A DNA stretch of 64,000 nt from Massilia sp. HP4. Its GTDB lineage: Bacteria; Pseudomonadota; Gammaproteobacteria; Burkholderiales; Burkholderiaceae_D. The stretch is taken from positions 1 through 64,000 of the forward strand of contig NZ_STGG01000051.1 of NCBI RefSeq assembly GCF_005222695.1, read 5' to 3'. Under the pieces are notes generated by a model. The model was not told the DNA's origin. It ran no database searches and worked only from the letters and a program-made list of their open reading frames with translations. A program made the translations under genes and the position numbers. Below, piece by piece: positions 37,991 to 46,248 of the stretch (the first letter of the stretch is position 1; each line of letters starts with the position of its first letter).

Positions 37991-40600
37991 TCAGGCGCGC
38001 TCGCCGACCCAGCCAGCCACGCCGGCCAGCGCTGCCGGCAGGCCCGATGGATCGGTGCCGCCCGCTTGCGCCATATCAGGACGGCCGCCGCCCTTGCCGC
38101 CCACCTGCTGGGCGACGAAGTTCACCAGCTCACCGGCTTTTACTTTGCCGGTGGCGTCCTTGGTCACGCCCGCGATCAGGCTGACCTTGCCGTCGGCCAC
38201 GCTGGCCAGCACGATGGCAGCCGTCTGCAGCTTGTCCTTGAGCTTGTCCATCGCTTCGCGCAGGGTGGCGACGTCGGCGCCCTCCATGGTGGCCGCCAGC
38301 ACCTTGATGCCGTTGACGTCGACCGCCTTGCCCGCCAGCTCGTCGCCCTGGCCTGCCGCCAGCTTCGACTTGAGTGCGGAAACCTCCTTCTCCAGCACTT
38401 TCACCTGGTCTTGCACCTGGGCGATGCGGGTGGTCAGCTCGTCCGGGCTGGTCTTGAGGGCGCCGGCCGCTTCGACCAGCTTGCGGTTGATCGACTGCAC
38501 CAGGGCCAGTGCGCCCTCGCCCGTCACCGCTTCGACGCGGCGGATGCCGGCGGCAACGCCGCCTTCCGACACGATCTTGAACAGGCCGATGTCGCCGGTG
38601 CGGGTCACGTGGACGCCGCCGCACAGCTCTTTCGAGGTGCCGATGTCCAGTACGCGCACGGTGTCGCCGTATTTTTCGCCGAACAGCGCCATCGCGCCAT
38701 GCTTGACGGCGTCGTCGAAGCTCATGTGGTGCGACTGGGTCGGGTGATTCTCGAGGATCTCGCGGTTGACGATGGTTTCCACTTGCGCGATCTCGTCGGC
38801 GGTGAGCGCCTGCGGGTGGCTGAAGTCGAAGCGGGTCTTGTCCGGATCGACCAGCGAGCCCTTTTGCTGCACGTGGCTGCCCAGCACTTCGCGCAAGGCC
38901 TTGTGCATCAGGTGGGTCGCCGAGTGGTTGCGGATGGTGCGGCCGCGCTTGACGGTATCGACTTGCGCGTCGACGGTGTCGCCCACCTTGAGCGAACCTG
39001 CGCGCAGCACGCCATGGTGGCCGAACACGTCGGCCTGGATCTTGAGCGTGTCTTCGACCTCGAACCGCACGCCGCCAGCGCCAATCACGCCCTGGTCGCC
39101 GACCTGGCCGCCCGATTCGGCATAGAACGGGGTGGTGTCGAGCACCACGATGCCGGCCTGGCCGGCCGTGAGCTCGTCGACCTTCACGCCGTCGGCGTAC
39201 AGCGCCAGCACGTGGGTGTTGTGGGCCAGCGCGTCGTAGCCGACGAACTTGGTCTTCTCGCCCGCGTACTCGACGTTGGCGGCCATCTTGAACTTGCCGG
39301 CGGCGCGGGCGGTCTTCTTCTGCTGTTCCATGGCGGCGGCAAAGCCTGCCTCGTCGAGCGTGACGTTGCGCTCGCGGCAGATGTCGGCGGTCAGGTCGAG
39401 CGGGAAGCCATAGGTGTCGTACAGCGTGAAGGCGGTGCCGCCGTCGAGGTTGTTCGGATCCTTGGCCAGCTGGGCTTCCAGGATCTTCATGCCGTTTTCG
39501 AGGGTCTCGCCGAAACGCTCTTCCTCGGCCTTGAGCACCGAGGCCACGCGGTCTTTCACGTTGCGCAGTTCAGGATAGGCTTCGCCCATCTCGAGGTCGA
39601 GGTCGGCCACCAGCTTGTAGAAGAACGGTTTCGTCTGGCCCAGCTTGTGGCCGTGGCGCAGCGCGCGGCGGATGATGCGGCGCAAGACATATCCGTGGCC
39701 TTCGCTGCTCGGGATGATGCCGTCGACGATCATGAACGAGGCCGAACGGATGTGGTCGGCGATGACCTTGAGCGAGTTGTTGCCCAGGTCTTCGATGCCG
39801 GTCTCGCGCGCGGCCGCCTTGATCAGGTTCTGGAACAGGTCGATCTCGTAGTTGCTGTGCACGTGCTGCAGCACGGCGGCCAGGCGCTCCATGCCCATGC
39901 CGGTATCGATCGACGGCTTCGGCAGCGGGGTCATATTGCCCGCTTCGTCGCGGTTGAACTGCATGAACACCAAATTCCAGATCTCGATGAAGCGGTCGCC
40001 GTCTTCCTCGGCCGAGCCTGGAGGGCCGCCCCAGATGTCGGCGCCGTGGTCATAGAAGATCTCGGTGCACGGACCGCAAGGGCCGGTGTCGGCCATCTGC
40101 CAGAAGTTGTCCGAGGCGTAGCGCGCACCCTTGTTGTCGCCGATGCGGATGATGCGCTCTTGCGGCACCCCGATCTCGTTGGCCCAGATATCGTAGGCTT
40201 CGTCGTCCTCGAAATAGACGGTGACGGTCAGCTTGTCGGCCGGCAGGCCGTAGACCTTCGTCAGCAGTTCCCAGGCGTACTGGATCGCATCGCGCTTGAA
40301 ATAGTCGCCGAAGCTGAAGTTGCCCAGCATTTCAAAGAAGGTGTGGTGACGCGCGGTGTAGCCGACGTTTTCCAGGTCGTTGTGCTTGCCGCCGGCACGC
40401 ACGCAGCGCTGGACCGAGGTCGCGCGCGAATACGGGCGGCTGTCCAGGCCCAGGAACACGTCCTTGAACTGCACCATCCCGCTATTGGTCAACAGCATGG
40501 TCGGGTCATTGCCCGGCACCAGCGGGCTGGAACGCACGATGGAATGGCCTTTGGATTCAAAGAACTTCAGGAACTTTTCGCGAATGTCTGAGGATTTCAT
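37991..40600 (-). CDS. alaS: alanyl-tRNA synthetase
   Basis: An 869-residue class II synthetase. The N-terminus is MKSSDIREKFLKFFESKGHS with motif 1-3 regions such as DVFLGLDSRPYSRATSVQRC and HTFFEMLGNFSFGDYFKRDA. The editing domain has NHSATHLMHKALREVLGSHV (HxxxH) and CGGVHVTRTGDIGLF. The C-Ala domain ends KGGGRPDMAQAGGTDPSGLP. It charges tRNA-Ala. A perfect inverted repeat (40667-40693) lies upstream. Confidence 0.98.
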   Translation of the reverse strand: MKSSDIREKFLKFFESKGHSIVRSSPLVPGNDPTMLLTNSGMVQFKDVFLGLDSRPYSRATSVQRCVRAGGKHNDLENVGYTARHHTFFEMLGNFSFGDYFKRDAIQYAWELLTKVYGLPADKLTVTVYFEDDEAYDIWANEIGVPQERIIRIGDNKGARYASDNFWQMADTGPCGPCTEIFYDHGADIWGGPPGSAEEDGDRFIEIWNLVFMQFNRDEAGNMTPLPKPSIDTGMGMERLAAVLQHVHSNYEIDLFQNLIKAAARETGIEDLGNNSLKVIADHIRSASFMIVDGIIPSSEGHGYVLRRIIRRALRHGHKLGQTKPFFYKLVADLDLEMGEAYPELRNVKDRVASVLKAEEERFGETLENGMKILEAQLAKDPNNLDGGTAFTLYDTYGFPLDLTADICRERNVTLDEAGFAAAMEQQKKTARAAGKFKMAANVEYAGEKTKFVGYDALAHNTHVLALYADGVKVDELTAGQAGIVVLDTTPFYAESGGQVGDQGVIGAGGVRFEVEDTLKIQADVFGHHGVLRAGSLKVGDTVDAQVDTVKRGRTIRNHSATHLMHKALREVLGSHVQQKGSLVDPDKTRFDFSHPQALTADEIAQVETIVNREILENHPTQSHHMSFDDAVKHGAMALFGEKYGDTVRVLDIGTSKELCGGVHVTRTGDIGLFKIVSEGGVAAGIRRVEAVTGEGALALVQSINRKLVEAAGALKTSPDELTTRIAQVQDQVKVLEKEVSALKSKLAAGQGDELAGKAVDVNGIKVLAATMEGADVATLREAMDKLKDKLQTAAIVLASVADGKVSLIAGVTKDATGKVKAGELVNFVAQQVGGKGGGRPDMAQAGGTDPSGLPAALAGVAGWVGERA

Positions 40601-40666
40601 GTCTGTTGGAGAGGCGGAATGGGGCAGCTTGCCATATAAAGAAACGATTATAGCCTAGCCGCCGCC

Positions 40667-40693
40667 GTCAATATCGGTCCTGGCGATATTGAC
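40667..40693. repeat. perfect inverted repeat upstream of alaS
   Basis: GTCAATATCG (40667-40676), a 7-base spacer and CGATATTGAC (40684-40693). There is no T tract on either side, so it is more like a protein-binding site or a stem than a terminator. Confidence 0.6.
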
Positions 40694-40715
40694 AAGCCAG
40701 CATGCAACAGTGGAA

Positions 40716-41033
40716 TCAGCGCAGCAGCTCGCGCACCGCGCGCGCCCTCGGTTCGACCGGCGCCAGCATCGTCAGGGCGGCCTGCTGCAGGATGCGCGCA
40801 CGGGCCTGGCCGTCCGGGCCGGCATCGAGCGTGCGCGGACGTGCCTGCAATGCCACGGCGACGAGGCCGAGCCAGTGGTTCACGGCGGCCTGGGCGCCGT
40901 CGGCGTGCGGGGAAAACGGGATGATGGTGGTCGAGGGTGCCATTGCTGCTGCATCAGAGAGATCGTGAATACTTATCGTCTCCCCCGGCACTATTCTTGA
41001 GGCTGCCTGCAAAATATATTGCTGAGCCGACAT
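40716..41033 (-). CDS. hypothetical protein
   Basis: A 105-residue reading frame with host-like codon use from about residue 31 on (MAPSTTIIPFSPHADGAQAA and later RARILQQAALTMLAPVEPRA). The first 30 residues are less convincing and the start is uncertain; no ribosome binding site stands out. It has no recognised domain. A short protein from an internal start is possible. Confidence 0.45.
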   Translation of the reverse strand: MSAQQYILQAASRIVPGETISIHDLSDAAAMAPSTTIIPFSPHADGAQAAVNHWLGLVAVALQARPRTLDAGPDGQARARILQQAALTMLAPVEPRARAVRELLR

Positions 41034-41048
41034 CCCAGGCAGCCCGGT

Positions 41049-41810
41049 TCAGGCGAAATCCGGCCCGATCAGGTCGATGCGGTCGGTGCAGAAGGCGTCC
41101 ACGCCCCATTCGAGCAAGGTGCGCGCGCGGCCCGGATCGTTGACGGTGTAGCAGAACAGGCCGAAGCCGGCTGCCTTGATCGCCCGGGCGCCCTGCTCGT
41201 CCAGCGTCTGATGGTGCAGGTGGACCGCGCTCGCTCCAACCTGGTGGGCGCGCGCTTCCCAGTTGGACGGCAGCTTCGCGGTTTTGCGGAACAGGAGGCC
41301 GCGCGGCAGTTCGGGCGCCACCTCGCGGGCGGCCTGCAGGGCAGATTTCTTGAACGACGACAGCAGCGGCAGGCGGGACCGGTCGGCGCCGCGCAGTTCA
41401 TCCGCAAACATCCGGGCCGCCAAGCTTGCCACGGCCCGGCCGGTGGCACGGGCCTGCCAACGCGCGGGCTTGATCTCGATATTCATCCAGACGCCCTGCG
41501 TTTTGCAGAAGGCGGCGAAGTCGGCAAAGTAGGGAATCGGTTCGCCGGCAAAGCCGGGGCCAGCCCATGAACCGACATCCATCAGGGCAAGGTCGGCAGC
41601 GTCGTAGTCGTCGACCATCCCCTTCCCTCCCAGGCGTTTACCCAGGTCCTGGTCGTGGATGACGACCGGCACCTTATCGCGCGCCAGCATCACATCGAAC
41701 TCGATCGCGCGATAGCCATGATCGATGCCGCAGCGCACGGCTGCGAGGGTATTTTCAGGGGCGAGCGTGCCGCCCCCACGGTGTGCGATCACACGTGGAT
41801 AAGGCCACAT
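41049..41810 (-). CDS. ugpQ: glycerophosphodiester phosphodiesterase
   Basis: A 253-residue TIM-barrel enzyme: N-terminal VIAHRGGGTLAPENTLAAVR (catalytic His and Glu), EFDVMLARDKVPVVIHDQDL, then WMNIEIKP and the C-terminal CYTVNDPGRARTLLEWGVDA followed by FCTDRIDL. It hydrolyses glycerophosphodiesters to glycerol-3-P and an alcohol. No signal peptide is seen, so it is cytoplasmic like UgpQ. Confidence 0.93.
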   Translation of the reverse strand: MWPYPRVIAHRGGGTLAPENTLAAVRCGIDHGYRAIEFDVMLARDKVPVVIHDQDLGKRLGGKGMVDDYDAADLALMDVGSWAGPGFAGEPIPYFADFAAFCKTQGVWMNIEIKPARWQARATGRAVASLAARMFADELRGADRSRLPLLSSFKKSALQAAREVAPELPRGLLFRKTAKLPSNWEARAHQVGASAVHLHHQTLDEQGARAIKAAGFGLFCYTVNDPGRARTLLEWGVDAFCTDRIDLIGPDFA

Positions 41811-41829
41811 AGTCGAGTCCTTTCGATGG

Positions 41830-42177
41830 TTAAGCGGCCGGCACGCCGAAGCGCCAGGCCAGCCAGGCGAAGGCGCCCAGGTTGAGCGCCACCGTCAGCT
41901 GGAACTTGCGCTGGAACGGTTGCTTGCTGGTCTTGTGGCGCAGCCACTGTTGCGCCAGCAGCGCGCCCGGCCAGCCGCCCACCAGGCCCAGGATCAGCAA
42001 GGTGGACTCGGGCGTGCGCCAGGCGCCCGCGCGCGCCGCCGACTTGTCGATGGCATAGGCGACGAAACAGGTGAGGCTCGTCGTCAGATAGGCTGCGCCG
42101 ACCAGCTGGGACATATCCCAGGCCAGGCTGGCGAACAGGTAGATGACGGCCAACAGGGCAAGCGGCAAATAAGGCAT
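41830..42177 (-). CDS. DUF1294 membrane protein
   Basis: A 115-residue protein with two or three membrane helices and the DUF1294 core: TCFVAYAIDKSAARAGAWRT, PESTLLILGLVGGWPGALLA and QQWLRHKTSKQPFQRKFQLT. The family is widespread and of unknown function. It lies 19 bases upstream of ugpQ on the same strand and may be co-transcribed. Confidence 0.85.
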   Translation of the reverse strand: MPYLPLALLAVIYLFASLAWDMSQLVGAAYLTTSLTCFVAYAIDKSAARAGAWRTPESTLLILGLVGGWPGALLAQQWLRHKTSKQPFQRKFQLTVALNLGAFAWLAWRFGVPAA

Positions 42178-42335
42178 GGCCGAAGCTTACCGCTCCCGGA
42201 CCACGAATGTCCATATGGCAAACATGCACAACCATCTGCCCTGCAATGCCGTCCTGGGTTCGTCATCGAACAGAGCGCGTGATACCGAAGGCCTACCCTG
42301 AGTCTCTCACAGGTATCACATCAGCAGGAGATGAC

Positions 42336-43301
42336 ATGGCTTTTGATTTAGGAAATTTATTGCAGCAATACGTCGGTGGCGCCATTGCCAATAATGGCAA
42401 GGCGGCCGACGACTTCGACCAGGTGGCGCAGAACGCGCCCCGCGCCAGCATCGCCGAGGGCATCGCCAGCGCCTTGCGCTCGGACCAGACTCCGCCCTTC
42501 CCGCAGATGGTCAGCCAGCTGTTCGGCCAGAGTAATCCCAACCAGCGCGCCGGCATGCTCGACAAGCTGCTGGGCGGCGCCGGCGGCGGCCTGCTGGGCT
42601 CGGTAGCCGGCGGTGCGCTGGGCAAGATTTTCGGCGGCAATGCACCAGCGAAGGTGACGCCGGAACAGGCGGCACAAGTCTCGCCTGAGCAAGTGCAAGA
42701 ACTGGCCGAAAAGGCGCAACAACAGAATCCCGGCATTGTCGATCGTATGAGCGACTTCTATGCCGAGCATCCGACCTTGATCAAGGCGGCCGGCGGCGCC
42801 GCGCTGGCCGTCGCACTCGGCTATATGGCCAACAACATCCGCAAGCAATCACCAGAAAAGGAGGGTCCCGTGGGTATCCTGAGCAATATCTTCCACAAAA
42901 TTTTCCCAGGTAAAAAAGATGCGGCGCCTGCCGCGACGACGGCTGCTGCACCGGCAGCAACAAGCGCCGCGCCAGCCCCGCAAGCCGCACCGGCTGCGGC
43001 ACCGGCCGCCACCCCTGCCGCACCGGCTGCTGCGCCGATGCAGCAGGTCGACGTCGAGCAGGTCTTGAACGATATGCAGAAGTCGTCCGGCCAGCAACTC
43101 AACTGGCGCACCTCGATCGTCGACCTGCTCAAATTGCTCGGCCTGGACAGCAGCCTGCAATCGCGCAAGGAACTGGCAGCCGAGCTGAACTACACCGGCG
43201 ACACCGGCGACTCGGCCAAGATGAATATCTGGCTGCACCGCCAGGTGATGAACAAGCTGGCCGCCAACGGCGGCAAGGTGCCGGCCGACCTGCGCGACTG
43301 A
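42336..43301 (+). CDS. fusion of an unknown N-domain with DUF3597
   Basis: From ATG 42336 (AGGAG 5 bases upstream) the product has 321 residues. Residues 1-178 form a Gln/Ala-rich domain with a Gly-rich hydrophobic stretch (LLGGAGGGLLGSVAGGALGK) and another (AAGGAALAVALGYMANNI); I do not recognise it. Residues 179-321 are a full DUF3597 protein: GILSNIFHKIFPGK, an Ala/Pro linker, then QQLNWRTSIVDLLKLLGLDS and ENYTGD-like (ELNYTGDTGDSAKMNIWLHR) sequence. At residue 179 a GTG (42870) has AAGGAGG 5 bases upstream, so DUF3597 could also be made alone (143 residues). Confidence 0.85.
   Translation: MAFDLGNLLQQYVGGAIANNGKAADDFDQVAQNAPRASIAEGIASALRSDQTPPFPQMVSQLFGQSNPNQRAGMLDKLLGGAGGGLLGSVAGGALGKIFGGNAPAKVTPEQAAQVSPEQVQELAEKAQQQNPGIVDRMSDFYAEHPTLIKAAGGAALAVALGYMANNIRKQSPEKEGPVGILSNIFHKIFPGKKDAAPAATTAAAPAATSAAPAPQAAPAAAPAATPAAPAAAPMQQVDVEQVLNDMQKSSGQQLNWRTSIVDLLKLLGLDSSLQSRKELAAELNYTGDTGDSAKMNIWLHRQVMNKLAANGGKVPADLRD
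42858..42872 (+). promoter_or_regulatory. internal ribosome binding site and GTG start for DUF3597
   Basis: AAGGAGG (42858-42864), 5 bases, then GTG (42870-42872) in frame with the longer gene. It opens VGILSNIFHKIFPGK, the usual beginning of stand-alone DUF3597 proteins. Confidence 0.65.
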
Positions 43302-43325
43302 TCCGGCGGGCGGGCGCGGCGCGGG

Positions 43326-43494
43326 CTAATCCGCCAGCGTCGTGTTCGCCGCAGTCCCGCGGGCCAGGCAGAATCGTGCGAACGCGTTCTTGCGCGTCTC
43401 ACAACTGCCGCAGCGGTTGAACAGGCCGATGCCGCAATGCGGGCAGAAATCGCTCTTGCCGTCCTTGAGGTCGACCGCGCGCTCGCAGCCGGGG
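43326..43494 (-). pseudogene. 3' fragment of the split zinc-ribbon gene
   Basis: Read on the minus strand this fragment encodes PGCERAVDLKDGKSDFCPHC, then GIGLFNRCGSCETRKNAFAR and FCLARGTAANTTLAD. It has CxxC pairs of a double zinc ribbon. The first knuckle is incomplete: its first Cys (from GVC) is on the other side of a 390-bp insert. A new upstream ATG (43517) could give a 63-residue product, but this starts inside the insert. Confidence 0.75.
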
Positions 43495-43884
43495 TTTTCA
43501 TCAGTTAGCCGATACATGTTTAGAATTGCTCAAACCTATTCAGGTTGATCAGATTGCCCGTTGATTTTGCTATCCCGCATAATCCATGCATCCGGCTACA
43601 TCGCTATCGAAGAAGTTCTGCGACCATCAATGTCGCGCAAAGCACGAAAAAAGCTTCTTTGCCGAGACAAGTTCGGGAACTATCTTCTGGTCTGACACTC
43701 TTACAATTATCTGCGGCTGCATTTGGTTGCAGGTAAAGTTGTTGGCGGTGAGTTCCACCGTCCCTGCCTGTGGAGGAGAAGGCGCTGGCCTGGCATGCGA
43801 ATTGTCAGGTGAAACCGTCTCCGGTGAATCAGGAATTCAACAGTAAAGTTAACTGTGGTTAGCTTTGCGTAAGTTTGAAAGAAC
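43495..43884. mobile_element. 390-bp low-GC insertion (IS/MITE remnant candidate)
   Basis: This stretch is clearly lower in G+C than its neighbours and interrupts one coding sequence between the two cysteines of a CxxC motif. A 2-base GG flanks both ends (43493-43494 and 43885-43886), possibly a short target duplication. The ends (TTTTCATCAGTTAGCC and, inverted, GTTCTTTCAAACTTACGC) are only loosely similar. No transposase is recognisable; short ORFs inside (43586-43846 plus, 43707-43889 minus) match nothing I know. Confidence 0.55.
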
Positions 43885-44767
43885 GGCACACGCCCTTGGC
43901 CAGGCGCGCCTGGACCACGTCATAACGCATGCCCTGGCGCCGCTCGGCGTCGGGCAGCGCCTCGGCCTGTTTCTGGCGCGTCAGATAGCCCTGCAGCCAG
44001 GCGATGGCATAGCGACCCGCGACGATCGTGAGAATGATGCCGACGATATACCTGACATAGCCGCCATAGCTCGGCAGATAGGGCACCAGCTCGAAGAAAA
44101 AGGTGAACAGGGCAAAGAGGATAAAGCCCCAGGCGAACGGCCAGTCCGGCGTCTTGCGCTTGTGCCTGAACAGCCAGGCGGCGCCCAGCAGCAACGGCAG
44201 GGTCAGCGCCAGGCGGTAGAGAAAGACGCGCAGCTCGCGCGCCTCGACTTCGTCGGCAAAGGCGTGCTGGGCCGGCTCTTCCAGCGCGCGCCAACGCAGG
44301 CTGGCGCGCTCATAGGCCTGGGTTGCGTCCAGCATCGTCTGCTGCTCGCCTTCCACCGCCGCCAGGGCGGCGCGTTCAGCGCGCTCCAGGGCCTCCAGGC
44401 CCTGGGTACGCTTGATCAATTCGGGGTCTTGCTCGGGCCGCGCGGTCGCTTGCCGCGTCGCCAGCCAGTCGTCGAAGGTCGAACGCGCCGAGCGCGTATT
44501 CGATTGCGCCACCGTGTGCTTCTGGCTGGCCTGCTCCAGGCGCGTGCGCGCCGCCTCGATGCGCTTTTCTTGCGCCGACATCTCGGCGCGCAGCTTGCCG
44601 ACCTGGGCCGGGTTCATGAACTGCTCGACAGTCAAGGGCTCTTCGACGTTGCGCAGGTTCTGCACGACCAGGCCGCCAAGGCCGACCAGGAATGCGGCAA
44701 AGACCAGTGCGACGAGCCACAAGGCGCGCTGCATCCATTGTTCGGTCAGGCGCAAGCCTTTGCTCAT
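43859..44767 (-). CDS. membrane protein truncated by insertion (5' part of zinc-ribbon gene)
   Basis: From ATG 44767 (AGGAG 7 bases upstream) it gives 302 residues: an N-terminal membrane helix (ALWLVALVFAAFLVGLGGLV), a long coiled-coil region (KLRAEMSAQEKRIEAARTRL onward), and three membrane helices at about 190-275. It then runs MRYDVVQARLAKGVC before going out of the family into RSFKLTQS and a stop encoded by the insert. The zinc ribbons that should follow are in the 43326-43494 fragment. The truncated protein may still insert into the membrane. Confidence 0.75.
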   Translation of the reverse strand: MSKGLRLTEQWMQRALWLVALVFAAFLVGLGGLVVQNLRNVEEPLTVEQFMNPAQVGKLRAEMSAQEKRIEAARTRLEQASQKHTVAQSNTRSARSTFDDWLATRQATARPEQDPELIKRTQGLEALERAERAALAAVEGEQQTMLDATQAYERASLRWRALEEPAQHAFADEVEARELRVFLYRLALTLPLLLGAAWLFRHKRKTPDWPFAWGFILFALFTFFFELVPYLPSYGGYVRYIVGIILTIVAGRYAIAWLQGYLTRQKQAEALPDAERRQGMRYDVVQARLAKGVCRSFKLTQS

Positions 44768-44890
44768 GAAGCACTCCTGGGCGATGGACAAGCCCGCAGC
44801 TTGCCATCGTCCGGCGTACCCTGCTACTGGTAAATATCAGGGACCTGGCTTGCGCTACCGCAAGTATCGCAAAGCGATACCAAACACCGT

Positions 44891-45934
<1,044 letters not shown>

Positions 45935-46248
45935 CGGAGGTCCTTGGTAGATGCCTCGATCGTCCTGCGTCAAAGAATGAACGCCACCCAAATCGAGGCG
46001 GCGTTAGCTGGAATGCACATCATTTCCGGGGCCGCGCGCTAGGAGCGGCGCCACCAGGCAAGAATTGGATGTGCTTTCGGAAAGATCATGGACCGCATGG
46101 TTGCAGGTTGGCGTCGCGCTGTCAACCCGCTGCCCAATGCAATCGGCGCCGTGATCCGGCAGGCAGGGCCCTCCCAACGCAGTTTGATCCTCGGTAGCGC
46201 CGCATTGCCGATATTTTGTTGCCATAAAATTAAGGAATAAGAACAGCC
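45935..46248. other. intergenic region, divergent trpS / GH1-fusion
   Basis: About 310 bases without a convincing gene between the divergent trpS and GH1-RmlD genes. It must hold both promoters. The last 50 bases before 46249 are AT-rich. I see no strong hairpin, repeat or RNA gene. Confidence 0.5.

Noticed and set aside
38066..40591. 841-codon plus-strand ORF opposite alaS
   Set aside because: Shadow of alaS; His/Asp/Val-rich composition typical of antisense frames.
43586..43846. 86-codon ORF inside the low-GC insert
   Set aside because: No ribosome binding site, no domain, ends unrelated to any transposase I can recognise.
43495..43884. Integron cassette (attC-like GTTAGC near both ends)
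   Set aside because: The GTTAGC copies are direct, not in the RYYYAAC/GTTRRRY arrangement, and no cassette gene is present.
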